NCBI GenBank assembly: GCA_947471745.1
Contig: CANJKZ010000825.1
Span: 434,001-498,000, forward strand
DNA length: 64,000 bases
DNA from: Closterium sp. Naga37s-1
Taxonomy: Eukaryota; Streptophyta; Zygnematophyceae; Desmidiales; Closteriaceae
Direction: 5' to 3'
The stretch's first letter is position 1; every line of letters begins with the position of its first letter. A program made the position numbers and the translations under genes. The notes under the pieces were generated by a model. The model saw only the letters and a program-made list of their open reading frames with translations, was not told the DNA's origin and ran no database searches. Positions 48,780 to 60,497 of this stretch are shown here, piece by piece.

Positions 48780-50120
48780 CACTTCACCCGCACGCCTCCT
48801 TACCTCTCCTTACCTCCACCTACCAGTGGCATGCAGAGCGCCATGATGCCTCAGGCTGCTGGGAAGGGAGGGAGGCAGGGACCAAGGGAGAACAGTGAGC
48901 ATGGGGAGAAGAACAGGCAGAAGCGTGAAGGCAGGACAGGAGCAAGAAAAGAAAGCGAGAATTGGAAGAAAGGAAAGCAGCAGCGTGAGTGATGGAAAGA
49001 GCAGAAACGAATGAATTATTGGCAGGGAGGGAAAGAGAAGCTCACCGTGTTTCAGACAGCCCAGCCTGATACTCTCCCATCCCATCCCAGTCAAGTGGAG
49101 TGCTGCCCCCCTCCCCTCCCACCAAGTGACCTGGCAGTGGGCGGAAGGGACAGAAGGGGAGGGACAGGAGGAAAAAATAAGTTGACATCAACTGAAGCAC
49201 TCAAATAAACAAAAACGAGAATGCAGAAATAAAGTGAGGGAAATGAGGCATCTGTAGCGGGGAGGGGGAAAGAGGCTCACCTTGATTCAGACGACCCATC
49301 CCGATACTCTCCCTTCCCATCCCAGCCGGGTGGAGTGCTGCCCCCCTCCCCTCCCACCACAGCCACCTGCACGGCCACAGGGGAGAGACGTGAGGGAGTG
49401 GCGGTGTTGACCCCCACGCCGCTCCCCTCCACCTGCAATGGCCCACAGAGAAATAGTGAGTGACTGGAGGAGAGGCGAGGGGGTGAAGGAGGAGATGCAC
49501 GATCAGAAGAAGCAGAGGGGAAAGGGCCACTGGTGCAACCTCAGTTACAAGCCACAGACCCAAGGGGGAAATATACCTAGGAAGGCTTAACCTGAGAGTA
49601 TACCTGCTGTACCAGGGGGGATATACCTTAGAAAAAAAGGGTCTGTGGATTGAAGCTTTGGCTGAACCAGAGGCTTGCGTTTGAAGCAAGAAGAAACAGG
49701 AGATGCAGCAAAGAACACAGGAGAGAACGGGAGTAGAGAGGCAGGGGCAGGAACTTAGCTGTGGGTGGGTTGGGTGGAGAGCAGCTGCTGCTTGTGCACC
49801 CCATGTCCCCTGCCACTGCCACTCCCGTGTGAGCGACCTGCTAAGACGAGAGGGGGCAGGTCGGGCGCAGAGGAGTGGGGAGCAAGACAAGTGAGGAGTG
49901 AGGAAAGAAGCCAAGACAAGTGAAAGTGAAGAGTGCAGCAAGCGCAAGCATGATGAGTGCATGAATGGACTGCTGCAGTGGCACACCCAAGAGACCTCGT
50001 ACCAGCTGAACCAAACTAAAACAAATACCTGAGGCTTTACCATAGTTGAACCTGCTACCTTGGGGGAGGGACGTCTCTTGGGCGTGACAGAGGGCAGTAA
50101 AGAAGGGAGTCAGATGCATG
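48780..50120 (-). other. Possible exons of an unrecognised minus-strand gene
   Basis: On the - strand, several segments look like exons between good splice sites. Examples: 49280-49433 (acceptor CCATTGCAG, open frame VEGSGVGVNTATPSRLSPVA, then GWDGKGEYRDGSSES, donor AAG-GTGAG) and 49050-49120 (a decoy-like copy of its end). Short pieces lie near 49835 and 48850. Duplicated junctions are typical of real genes in this window. I could not find a start, a stop or a family. Confidence 0.3.
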
Positions 50121-50149
50121 GTGCAAGCAAGTCATAAAGTCGGCACAGG

Positions 50150-50600
50150 CAGTCCGTGTTTCAAGCAGTCAAAGGGTCAAGCAGTCTGTGTTTCAAGCAG
50201 TCAAAGGGTCAAGCAGTCCGTGTTTCAAGCAGTCTGTGTTTCAAGCAGTCAAGGGGTCAAGCAGACTGTGTCTCAAGCAGTCAAAGGGTCAAGCAGTCTG
50301 TGTTTCAAGCAGTCAAAGGGTCAAGCAGTCTGTGTTTCAAGCAGTCTGTGTTTCAAGCAGTCAAGGGGTCAAGCAGACTGTGTCTCAAGAAGTCAAAGGG
50401 TCAAGCAGTCTGTGTTTCAAGCAGTCAAAGGGTCAAGCAGTCTGTGTTTCAAGCAGTCTGTGTTTCAAGCAGTCAAGGGGTCAAGCAGACTGTGTCTCAA
50501 GCAGTCAAAGGGTCAAGCAGTCTGTGTTTCAAGCAATCAAAGGGTCAAGCAGTCTGTGTTTCAAGCAGTCAAAGGGTAAAGCAGTCTGTGTTTGAGGCAG
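50150..50600. repeat. About 16/32-bp tandem repeat (GTCAAAGGGTCAAGCAGTCT)
   Basis: About 28 short units alternate GTGTTTCAAGCAGTC with AAAGGGTCAAGCAGTC. They form higher-order blocks of roughly 120 bp that are themselves repeated. Forward ORFs are repeat-driven. Confidence 0.95.
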
Positions 50601-50699
50601 TCCATGTATCAAGCAGCCGAATATCCAAGCAGTATGTGTTGCACTTAGATTTCAAAGGAGTGCTGCTGGGCGGCGCAGAGTGGTGAGGTGAGCGCCATG

Positions 50700-50830
50700 C
50701 TGCCCGCCTCCACGGTTTCGCCTCCGCGGTTTCGCCTCCGCGGTTTCACCTCCGCGGTTTCGCCTCCGCGGTTTCGCCTCCACGCCATAATGCTTCTCCG
50801 CGGATTCGCCTCCATGCCTTCTGCGCGGTT
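50700..50830. repeat. 14-bp tandem repeat (CCTCCGCGGTTTCG)
   Basis: About seven imperfect copies of CCTCCGCGGTTTCG. Confidence 0.85.
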
Positions 50831-52200
50831 TGATTAATTTCTGCACATTTAAACGCGAAATCGAAATTATTATATTATTTTTTATTAAGAACGTGGCGAA
50901 AAGTAGCTAACGTGGTGAATGTGAAAACACCGGCAGTAGCGGCGCACCTGATGCAGGGAAAGCGAGATTCGAGGCGGACGCGATCCTCCATTTAGTTTCG
51001 CTTAGCCACACCTACGCCGGCGATTCCGCTTAGCCACGCGATTCCGCTTAGCTGCGTCGCGATTTTCGAGCGTGTATGAGGTGATTAGACGAGCTCGTGG
51101 TGGTCGCAGCAGAGGGGACTTTCGATATTGTTGCTGCTGATGGCGAACGTCTCTACTAACTGTGTAACATCTCTGCTGGCGGACGGCCGAAATCGCTGAA
51201 CGTCGTATATCTCTTCCGAGCACGAGAGCCCTTGAAGTTTACGGAGAGAATGTTGCTGCTGACAGCGAGAGCTGTTGATGACGAGGATATCGTTTCTTAT
51301 CGCAATTTCCGCTGACGGCCGGCTTGACTGCTGAGAACGGTAGAACACGAAGCTGCTGTCGATGAAAACAGCTGCCGACGAGGAAATTACAGATAATGGA
51401 CGAATTCGTTGCCGCTGACGGAGAGAACGCATTTGTTGAGCAAGGAAATCGCTGCTGAGGAAGAAGTTCGTTTCTAGCGTCGACACTCACTCCTGATGAT
51501 GGCTAGCGGCTTACAGTCCGTGCTAATGACTCATGCAGGAACGCAGAGTTGGCTGGCGAACGACAGAAATCAACGGAGGACCTGGAATGCTTTTCGACAT
51601 TATGCAGGTGAATGGGAGAGGAGCAGTGAGCGGCGAAAATGCTGAGAGTAGAGGAATTGGAAAATCGGTTGAACTCGCTCGCTGCAGAATACCTGAACTC
51701 ACACATTACCTGCTCTGCCTGGGTTCACAAAATCAGCAAGGTCGAGAGAGGCAATCAATGTTTCAGTTTGGTTTAAAAGTGTTGGGAATGGGTGACCTTT
51801 TGTTCTGGATTTGGTTCTTCCCTCTCCATCTCAGGCGAGGTTCAGCACAGCCCAGAAAAACCTCAGCCAATCCCGACGTTGGTCTGGCGGTGGAGAAGGA
51901 AGCCCCACCGACAAGGTTGGCGCATCGTGCGGCCGCAAAAGCGCGCTCAGTTCGCCAAAGTGGCGGAATGACGGTTTTCCGCGGAAGGAACGGCGAACAA
52001 TTTTTGTGAGTCGAAATGAGTTCGCGAACCGAGAAATTTATCGTACAAGCAGCCATCAGGGGCAACATTGTGTTCAGGAAAATCGTGAGCTTCGTCACCC
52101 TAGCCAAGGCCAACGGTTGGTCCCGAAAAACCCGCGAGGTGGCGGAAGTGCTCCACCAAAATCGCTGACACATTTTTTGAGAAATCTTTGATCGAACGGA
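50831..52200. other. Low-information region; degenerate GCTGACGGCGAGAAC-like repeats and one small ORF
   Basis: 51100-51500 is built of diverged segments of the type GCCGCTGACGGAGAGAACG. A + strand ORF at 52016-52168 (50 residues, MSSRTEKFIVQAAIRGNIVF start, VAEVLHQNR end) has balanced composition but no family I recognise. No other gene is supported. Confidence 0.4.
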
Positions 52201-52276
52201 CCAGTTTGCTTCCTGCCGAAATGAGCAGAATCTCTGCAAACGAAACTGTAGGCCGCCAGGCGAGAATCATGGGAAA

Positions 52277-52453
52277 ATATGTCACAAGTAACCAACACGG
52301 GACTCGATTACGTTAAAGGTAAAAAAGTAACGCGTACCGTCACTGTACCGGATTTGCTGACGGGTTTGGTAAGTGGGATCACGGATTCAGTCACTAACAA
52401 CAGGAAAAAAATCACGCGAATGGTCATACATGTAACTCCCTCCAAAATTTCTT
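52277..52453 (+). other. Small ORF, left arm of a diverged inverted repeat
   Basis: 58 codons starting MSQVTNTGLDYVKGKKVTRT and ending VIHVTPSKIS. Its translation is about half identical to that of the opposite-strand ORF at 52614-52784. It is probably one arm of an old inverted duplication; coding status is unknown. Confidence 0.4.
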
Positions 52454-52613
52454 GAAACTCTTCAAAACTCCAGCTCGCGCCCAGCCAATCAGCTAACTTA
52501 ACAAAACCCCTTTCGGAATCAGATGCGGTTTGGGAACGGATCAACCTTAAACACCTGGCGAGTTGTGTTTAGGGTTGATTCATCCAAAAATGCATCCAGG
52601 TTCGTTTTGGGTA

Positions 52614-52949
52614 TTATCTTTTTTGGGCGGGAGTTTCATCTATGACCATTAGCGTTATTTTTTCCCAGTTGATTGTGACTGATTTCGTGAAACATTTTAT
52701 CAAACACGTGAAAACACCCTTTGCAGTGACCGTACCCGTTATTTTTTTACCAAACATATTATCGAGACCCTTGTTGATTACGAGTGGCATATTTCCCCGA
52801 GAATCATCCCAACCAACAACAATAAGAGCCGTGTAGAAATTGTTCACCAAAGTCATATGTAGTACATATAACACATAGATCAATCCACATTCTTGAGCGA
52901 AGCGTGTGGACACTTCTGGAAGACAAGAAACCGTGTCATCTAACCTCAC
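52614..52949 (-). other. Small ORF, right arm of a diverged inverted repeat
   Basis: The frame is open for 111 codons. Its last 55 (INKGLDNMFGKKITGTVTAK to VIDETPAQKR) align with the + strand ORF at 52277-52453, sharing GKK.T.TVT, T.SVT.N, KIT.MVI and TP. The longer N-terminal part has no recognised family. Confidence 0.4.
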
Positions 52950-52978
52950 ATTGCATGTATTTACATGAATACAGCAAT

Positions 52979-55303
52979 TTAAAACTGCCCAGCTCTAATA
53001 TGTTCATCCAGACGCTGTGCATTGAGTGTGCCTGGCAGCTCTTGAAATCCTTCGTTGAAAATTGAGTAGGCACTGGTGTCAGTGGAAGGGGACATCGGGG
53101 GGGAGGAAGAGGAGGGGGTGAGGATAAATGGATGTTTGTGAGAGTCAGCATGCTGCATAAAACAAGGCTGCATAAAACAGTCGCTTTCTCAGTAAGACTG
53201 GGAAGCACAAGCACTTACCTTGCTTCCCCCTGCTGGCGTGTGCCAAGGTTGAAAAAGATGAGCGCAAAGCAGGTGCCCAAGACCTGCAGGGGTAAGGCGT
53301 GGTACGGATGACATGAGGGGGTTTTGAGCTGACACAAAAGGCAAAAGGCTGCCCTTGCTGGCGTGTACCGAGGTTGAAGACGATGAGGGCAAAGCAGGTG
53401 CCAAAGACCTGCAGGGGTGTGGCGAGGCATTGAAGCCACATGGGGGGTTTAGAGTCGACTCAAAAGGCTTCTAGTTTTCTGGCGTGAGCTGAGGTTGAAG
53501 AAGAGCAGGATCTGCCGGGTGCAGCGAGGCATGGGGGACATGTGGTGGTTCGTGGTTGGTGGTTGGGAGAACACCGAGAGAGTGAGCACAAGGACAGGAA
53601 ACCAAGCGAGTGAGTGCAACATGAGCAGGTGCCCATGATCTGCAGTGGTGTGGCAAGGCATGGCAGAGATATGGAGGGGGGGGGGGGGGGGGGGTGGGGG
53701 GGAGTTGGGGGACACTTCACACCAAAATCTGCAGGGGTGTAATGAGGCACGGAGGACAAGTGGGCGGTGGGCAGGTGGAAAGAGGATGGCCCACATGCAT
53801 CGATTGCAGCCAAGTGGATAGTGATTTTGAAACACACAGGCAGCTGAGGGGGATAGCTTGCTTACAAAGAGTGGGCCGAGCTCGAAATAGAATGTAAGCA
53901 GCAGCGCAGTGATGACTGACCCTATAACAAAGGGGCTGCTGGGATAGCTTGCTTACAAAGAGAGGGCCGAGCTCGAAATATATTTGAAGCAGCGGTGCAG
54001 CGATGAACCAGAGGATGACCAGCAGCCACTTGTGAGGAGACAGCCAGAAGAAGGGGACGAGGAGGAAACCTCGGATGATGGGGAAACGAGGGGGGTCATG
54101 AGGGAGGGACAGGGGGAAAGGGTAGTGAGGCTGATATCGGGGGATTTGAAGAAAGCAGAGGAGGAAGGAACTGTGGGTCCACTAGGGGGTCCACGAGGGA
54201 GGGACGGGGAAAGGGTAGTGAGGCTGATATAGGGGAAATTGAAGAAACCAGAGGAGGAAGGAACCGTGACAAGAAGAGATGGCTTGACTGCAAAGAGAGG
54301 GCACCTGGAATTTGGCACTTGTCCTGTAGGAAGAGGAAGATTCGGCGCTGGAGGGGCGATGCCGATGCTGGCATGACAAAAACCTGATCGGAAGGACAGA
54401 GGATATGGGGGAGGGTGAGAGGGGGAGGGAGCGCGGGGGAGCGGGGGGAGGGAGACGGAGGGGTTGAGGGAAGGGTTGGGGTCAATGGGGAGGGAAGGTG
54501 AAGGGGAAGAGGGAGGGATGGAGAGAGCAGGTTATAAAGTGGGGCAGATGGAATGAGGAGAGGAGAATAAAGGGCAGAAAGAGGTCAGAGAGCTCGTCCC
54601 ATCCAACATCTGGGATTGGAAAAAGGAGAAGAAACACTGACTGCGGTTCACAAGATTTCTCTTGTGTCTTATCTCACCTCCTCCTCATCCTCTTCCACCT
54701 CCCCCACTCTAGCGTTGGCCACCTGTGGCGGGGGTGCTCTGGGGCGCACTGTAGCGAGTATGACGTCTGGGGTATGACGACGTGCAGGCGTGGGTTACAA
54801 GGCGGGAAAAAAAGGGGTGGGGGGGGGGGGGGGGGGAGAGGGAAAGGGGGGTGCGGAAGAGGAAGGGGAGTGGTTGTGGGGGGGCAAGATAGGTGAGGAT
54901 GGGAGGAAAGAGAGTGGGACTACAGTTAATGACCAACAATGACCGTTCATCATAAATGGCCGCCACTGTCAATCAGAGCCGAAGTTAGCAAATGACATGA
55001 GAAGGTACCATCGTCTCGAAGATCCAACGTGGCAGAGTCTGACAAGTTGTCATCTTGACAAGCATTAACGGATGCATCTTGGCCGTCAAAACGTTTCGCA
55101 CGATCCGACGGTCCAGACGACGAGGAGCAAGCCGAGTCGCCTGCGAGCACGGCTCCTCGCACGATGAGTGTTAGCCGGTCGTCAGCGGGTAACCCTGTTG
55201 CTTTGCCAACTCGCTGCTTCAACTCGCCAAGCCGCACGTTAGCCGGTACGCTAATGGAGCACCTACGAAGCGCTCCAGGCGTCTTCACGTGAAGCGTCAA
55301 CAT
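52979..55303 (-). CDS. Ubiquitin-like plus SAYSvFN-domain membrane protein
   Basis: Six exons: 55009-55303, 54678-54766, 54305-54383, 53957-54069, 53219-53283 and 52979-53072. They total 735 nt (244 residues) in frame. Residues 1 to about 115 form a ubiquitin-like fold (MLTLHVKTPGALRRCSISV, LGELKQRVG, then LRDDGDVILATVRPRAPP). An acidic linker (VGEVEEDEEE) and a basic segment (LQRRIFLFLQDK) precede a membrane region, about 158-205 (FFWLSPHKWLLVILWFIAA, LLQIYFELGPLF, VLGTCFALIFFNLGTR). The diagnostic SAYSIFNEGFQELPGTLNAQ block (from residue 214) closes the protein. The family occurs in plants and animals (SAYSD1), and animal SAYSD1 works at the ER translocon. The plant UBL version is little studied; an ER location is inference. 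The exon 4 acceptor (CATCCGAG) is weak but is the only one that fits. Confidence 0.88.
53321..53340. repeat. Palindrome family member GTTTTGAGCTGACACAAAAG between copies
   Basis: Imperfect copy between two exon-5-start units (53241-53292 and 53369-53418). Confidence 0.7.
53447..53466. repeat. Palindrome family member GTTTAGAGTCGACTCAAAAG between copies
   Basis: Lies between the second and third copies of the exon-5-start unit. Confidence 0.8.
53830..53960 (-). repeat. Duplicated end of SAYSvFN exon 4 with donor
   Basis: The exon end (FELGPLF then GTAAGC, real end 53957) is copied near 53855-53900 with one changed codon. Confidence 0.82.
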
Positions 55304-55956
55304 ATTCAATTACTCGTGAATAATTATACAGGAGGAATCAGAAGGAAATAAACGATCGAGGTGAAAAAAACAAGATAAAACTTGAAGAAGCTGAATCAGA
55401 TCTCGTTCAGTAACGGAAATCGCGGGTTCGTGCACCACTGCACGTGTGCTACCGACACCACCTTCCGTTCTGTGAAGTGACAGCCTACGTCTCTACGTAT
55501 TCGTCTCCAGTCATTCGTTAATCTCTAGGTTACTTGGTGAATAACATGCGCCTTGCACGACTACGTATCATGAATCAGTGGCGTAAAACCAGCTGCGGTT
55601 CCTGCGGGATGTAGGGGGTGCGTGCGCGGGGTGAATCAGTTGGATTCGGTTCGGGGTGTGCAGTCGCCATTTCTTTCCGACATTAAGAGGATTTCAATAC
55701 GAAACACTTTAGCTAACTTGCAACATCTGAAACGGATAAACTAAAACACGGTAAGCTGTTAAACTGTGCAATAAGTACACAATCCCTGCAGCAGCGCGAA
55801 AGACCCATTTCAGAACCCCCAGCACCACCCGACCTGTACCGTACATTCATTAGCACTAAATCTGTGGCCTTCATTTCGAAACTCTTGCAATATAAATGGC
55901 ATCAACATGTAGGCAAACTGCCCCTAGAGAAAGGAGTATTGCTGTCATGCTGGTTC
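55304..55956. other. Intergenic: SAYSvFN 5' flank and KDEL-receptor 3' flank
   Basis: Both genes are on the - strand. No further gene seen. The promoter of the SAYSvFN gene should lie here. Confidence 0.55.
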
Positions 55957-58900
55957 TTACACAACCCCTGTAGGCAGTCTCACCATGAGCTGGCCTTCCA
56001 TCACGCTGCAAAAACACAACAAGCAACAAGGCACAAGTATGAGCCACGCAAACACAACCACACAAGTACCGTATGAGCCGGCCTTCCATCATGCCACAAC
56101 CTCACCCTCACAAGGATAATATGTGACTCTCACTTCTCGGCATTGCAGAGCAAGAGACACCCGACCCACCTCTTGACGAAAACACAAACATCGAGACAGA
56201 CAGAAAAAGAAACACGCCGAAGCACAGACGCACACCCCCCCACCCCATGTAAGCCCACCTCCTGACGTAGTAGTGGCAGTCGGCGAGAATGAAGGTCTGC
56301 ACGATCTCTGAGAGCAGCTGACTTTTTGACATTGCGGGGAGAAAAACACCCGACCCACCACTTGACAACTAGAACGCATTCAGACTGACGGACAGAAACA
56401 TTAACACGCAGAAGAACAGATGCACAGCACACCCATCCACGTGGTAACAGGAGACCACAGCGGCGCACCTCCTGACGTAGTAGTAGCAGAAGTCGGCGAG
56501 AATGAAGGTCTGCACGATCTCTGAGAGCAGCTTACTTGTCGACATTGCAGGGAGAGAAGCACCCGACCCACCTCTTGACGAAATCACAAACACACAGACG
56601 GACAGACACACAAACACGCAGACACACAACAATCCATATAGAAGCAGGAGAACAAAGAGGCCCACCTCCTGACGTAGTAGTAGCAGAAGTCAGCGAGAAT
56701 GAAGGTCTGCACGATCTCTGAGAGCAGCACCATGGCGGGCCACATGCCGTAGCCAATGGTGGTCATGATGAAGCTGTGCCCGTCCATCACCTGGCGAGGA
56801 GGGGAAAAGGGGGGAGGGGGGGGGGGGGGGGGGATGGGGGTCGGAAACCAACAAGCAGGGAAGGCGAGCAGGAAATGAAGGGTTAGCAACAGTCAGCGAG
56901 GATACAGGGCTGTGTGATCTCTCAGTCTCTGAGTATCAGAGAGCAGCACTGAGAGCAGCACCATGGCGGGCCACATGCCATAGCCTATGGTGGTCATGAT
57001 GAAGCTGTGAGGGGTTACAACAACAGGGAGAGGGGGAGATGGAGGGAAAGACACGAGCACCATGTATGTGAAATGATAAAATGAAATTGCGGGGATTGCT
57101 AACTTATCTTGTACCATGTGGGTGGGTGGGAGGACCCGAAGGTTGCCAGGAAAACGTGAAACGTGAATTGCTTATGACGAGGCTGGCAAAATTTGTCATC
57201 TTGTCTTGTAGCAAACAAAAAAGGGGGGGGGCTTTGAGGTGCCCGTGAGGGTGCATCCTAACCTTGTACCAGAGAGAAGAGCAAACGGACAAGAGGTTCC
57301 AAGTCGAGTGCATGAGCAGAAAGGGGAGGCGAGTTGGGGATGTGGCGCGTGCTATAGCCTGCAGCAGTTGCAGTACAAACCACGAAGTAATTTCGCCCTG
57401 CTACAGGCAGCTAGAAGTGCGAAGTGCAATGCCTCATGGTATGCAGCAAAGCAGTGGCAGCACTGACCTGCAGGATCCAGTGTGCGCAGGAGAGGAAGCG
57501 AGCGATGCCGAGCGCAAAGACATAGTGCGCTGTGAAGGGCTCCACTAGCTGGGGACAGGATGGGCGGAGGGGGAGGGGCGGCAGAGGGGAAGAGAATGGG
57601 GGGGGAAGAGTGGGAGAGGTTGAGTGGCCTGGGATGATACCGAGAGCAAAGACATAGTGCGCCGTGAAGGGCTCCACTAGCTGAGGAGTTGAGGTTGAGA
57701 AGAGGGGAGGAAGGGGAGAAGAAGGAGGGGGAAAGAGTGGGAGAGGTTGAGTGGTCTGGGCTGGGCGATGCCGAGAGCAATATCGGGGACGAGTGGGAGA
57801 GGAGCAGGAGAGCCGGGAAGGCAGAGAACAGGGGCAGAGTGTGCAGTCAAGGGTCCAAGAAGTTAGGGGGATGAGAAAGGCAGGAGGAGGCGGGGGGGGG
57901 GGAACATGTCGGTAGGGGGACAGGGGACAAGTAGGGTTTGAGGAGGTAACAAACACTGTTTGGGGTGAGAAGCAGACGACGAAGAATAGTGGCCAATGGG
58001 GACAGGATGGGCATTACGCATCATGTTGTATATAGCTTCCGCTCGCCCCCTCCGATGCTGCTGGGTCATGCTGCTTCACTCTTATGCCCCCCAGTGCATC
58101 GAGCTCGTGGTTCAATCATCCAGGCTTTTGTGGCTTCCCAAACACACTTTCCAGGATTTTCCCCTCTCGATATACATTTTGCCAAACCTCACTCATTACT
58201 CCTTCCATTCCTCATGACGCTCGTGGCCTCTTCTCACGTTCTCACCTTCCATTCCTCGTCCATTTCAAATCTCCTCTCCGGCTTCTGATCCTACCTACGA
58301 TGTCAAACGTTCAACCATCACAGCATCTGCTACCTCTCCTGCTCTGCAGGGCTCTCTATGCTCCCTCATTCCCTAGCCTAGACGGCCTCGAGGTACTACC
58401 CCCCATCGACGCCAAATGCTAGCCCTTCCCCCCCACTCCCCACTCACCCCGGCGCTCACCGTGGCGTTCAGCATGACCCTCAGCTGAGGCAGCACGGAGA
58501 CAGCCTCGAGATAGACGCAGAAGAGCGAACCCCTAACCTTCCCTTTCCTCTCCCCCCTACTCTTCCCTTTCCTCTCCCCCCTACCCTTCCCTTTCCTCTC
58601 CCCCCTACCCTTCCCTTTCCTCTCCCCCACTTCATCCATGCCAAGCGCACTCCCTTCCTCTCCCATCCCCAGTTTCTCCCCGGCGCTCACCTTGGCGTTC
58701 TGCATGACGCGCAGCTGCGGCAGCACGGAGACGGCCTCGAGGTAGACGCAGAAGGCCCAGAGCACGCGGTTGACGATGAAGTGCGACGTGCGCGGATGCA
58801 CCAGCAGCGCCAGGATGGCGCACGGCGCCAGCTGCGGGGGAGGGGAGGGCGGGGGAAGGTGGGAAACGGGGGAGGCGGGAGGGGGAGAATGGGGGGGCAA

Positions 58901-60497
58901 GGAGGGGGAAGGAGAAGGGAGGTGTGGGGGGGAATATGGGAAGGAGAGGATAAGGTGAGGGGACAAGGCGAAGAGGAGGGGAACAAGGGGACCAGGGTGG
59001 GAAGGCCCAGAGCACGTGGTTCACGATGAAGTGCGACGTGCGCGGATGCACCAGCAGCGCCAGGATGGCGCATGGCGCCAGCTGCGGAGACAATAACGGA
59101 GAGGAGGGGGGAATGAGGGGGGGAGGGGGAGGCGGGAGGGGGAAGGAAATGTGTGGGGGGAAAGAGGGTGGGGGGAGAGGAAATAAGGAGGAAAAGAAGG
59201 GGGATATTTGTAAGGGGAACGGGAGCAAGAGCAAGAGGGGTGAGGGAATGACCACAGCACGCGGTTAAATCTTGACAGAATGAGATGTGCAATATTTTTT
59301 TCTATATCGGCTTCCAGATGTTCAAATGCGTCTGATCTCGCAGTAAGTTAATGGCTCGAAACCGCGAAAATGTCAAGCAAAGGAACGCGTATAAAGAAAT
59401 ATGTTGTCAGAGTAGCCAATGCCTTCCGAACCCGAGGAGCGGAAATGAAATTGCATGGTGTAGGTCACCGGCATCGAGACGTCCCGTGTTGACGGTAAAT
59501 TCGTTATTATCACACGTTTGTTCGTTACTCACAATGTAGACGTGCGCGAGGTTATCAAGGTCTTCCGAGAGAGTGGAGCGCAGCTGAAATCGCATGGTGT
59601 AGATGACCCACGCGGTGGTAACCAGCGTCGCGAGATCCAATAGCGTGTGAATATCCTTCTCCATCATCATGCTACAGTACAGTCGGACGGCCAGAAATAT
59701 CGCTGTCAGCTCCTGAGACTTGAGGGAGAGGCCTGCGATAAGCATAACAGTCCAATGGAGAAATAAAAAGGGAGAACTGTAAAATGATGGGGAAAAAAAA
59801 AAAAAGAGGGAAGGCTGTCAAGCTTGGAAAGAAACGGGAATAAAAAAACAATGATTTGACATTAACGTAATGTTCTCTCCAGCATCGCATCGTCGCACTA
59901 TTGCAGGACAGAAACACTTCGGAAAGGGAAAACAGTGCGAAACGTCAATATGAGATGATAAGGTTAGTTTCCATATGATGTCATATAATTCCTTTTCGTC
60001 ATGGCGTCCGAAAGGGAAAACTATATTCATGCAGCTTCTTCGTTCGCGTTCTCGTCTCTTTCCGCCGTCGCTTCAGGCAGCGGTGATCAGCGGAGAACAG
60101 GCATTTAACACGCTAAGACAGAAAGAAATTAATTACAGTCAAAAACCTAAAAAGAGAGTACAAAAATGACGGCACACCTGCATAACACCACCTTCATTAA
60201 CGAGACTGCTGGGAAAGTCCACCTTCACGGTGCCAATGTTAAAATAAAGCCGACTTGAAACGCACCTGCACAGTTCTTTTCTCTGGTCAGCTTGTAGACG
60301 AGCACGCCGATACCGATGGCATGGATGGCCTCGGCAGCGACGAAGAGGTTGTCATGATCCACCACCATGAATCTCAGAAATATCAGCGCCGCAATCCCGA
60401 TGCATACGCCGAGAAACGCCTTAATCTTAGGCGGCTGCTTTTTTAACCACCACACGGCGATCTGAACGGGATTCTTCGGCCGCCGATCGGCACCCAT
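55957..60497 (-). CDS. ER lumen protein-retaining receptor (KDEL receptor family, plant long type)
   Basis: Six exons: 60266-60497, 59533-59732, 58691-58831, 57468-57548, 56666-56790 and 55957-56005, totalling 828 nt (275 residues) in frame. The protein is seven-pass and nearly all recognisable: QPPKIKAFLGVCIGIAAL, DHDNLFVAAEAIHAIGIGVL, LSLKSQELTAIFLAVRLYCS, DIHTLLDLATLVTTAWVIY, CVYLEAVSVLPQLRVMQNAK, VEPFTAHYVFALGIARFLSC, LLSEIVQTFILADFCYYYVR, and the short C-terminus SVMEGQLMVRLPTGVV. Classical ERD2 receptors retrieve HDEL/KDEL proteins from the Golgi. This longer plant subgroup, with an N-terminal RRPKNPVQIAVWWLKKQ-type extension, is related but its retrieval function is less certain. The gene is divergent from the DUF630/632 gene. 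Confidence 0.93.
56255..57010 (-). repeat. Partial duplications of KDEL-receptor exon 5
   Basis: The end of exon 5 (LSEIVQTFILADFCYYYVR plus donor GTGGGC, real end 56666) is copied near 56470 and 56270. Its middle (FIMTTIGYGMWPAMVLLS) is copied near 56945-57010. Only 56666-56790 has both splice sites. Confidence 0.9.
57550..57790 (-). repeat. Decoy copies of the start of KDEL-receptor exon 4
   Basis: LVEPFTAHYVFALGI with its CAG acceptor is repeated from about 57681 (real start 57548). A shorter third piece lies near 57775. Confidence 0.88.
58455..59090 (-). repeat. Partial duplications of KDEL-receptor exon 3
   Basis: The start (LAPCAILALLVHPRTSHFIV) is copied from about 59083, and the end (FCVYLEAVSVLPQLRVM plus donor) is copied near 58460-58525. 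The complete exon is 58691-58831. A tandem TTCCCTTTCCTCTCCCCC repeat fills 58535-58630. Confidence 0.9.

Larger units (their letters stand above)
53230..53700 (-). repeat. Four copies of the start of SAYSvFN exon 5
   Basis: The acceptor CTGCAG plus codons for VLGTCFALIFFNLGTRQQ occurs from 53283 (real), about 53410, about 53530 and about 53640. The outer copies are more decayed. A 20-base G run with one T lies at 53672-53697. Confidence 0.9.

Noticed and set aside
50118-50686. Three + strand ORFs rich in QSVFQAVKGSSSL
   Set aside because: All three frames of a 16/32-bp tandem repeat are open; no gene context.
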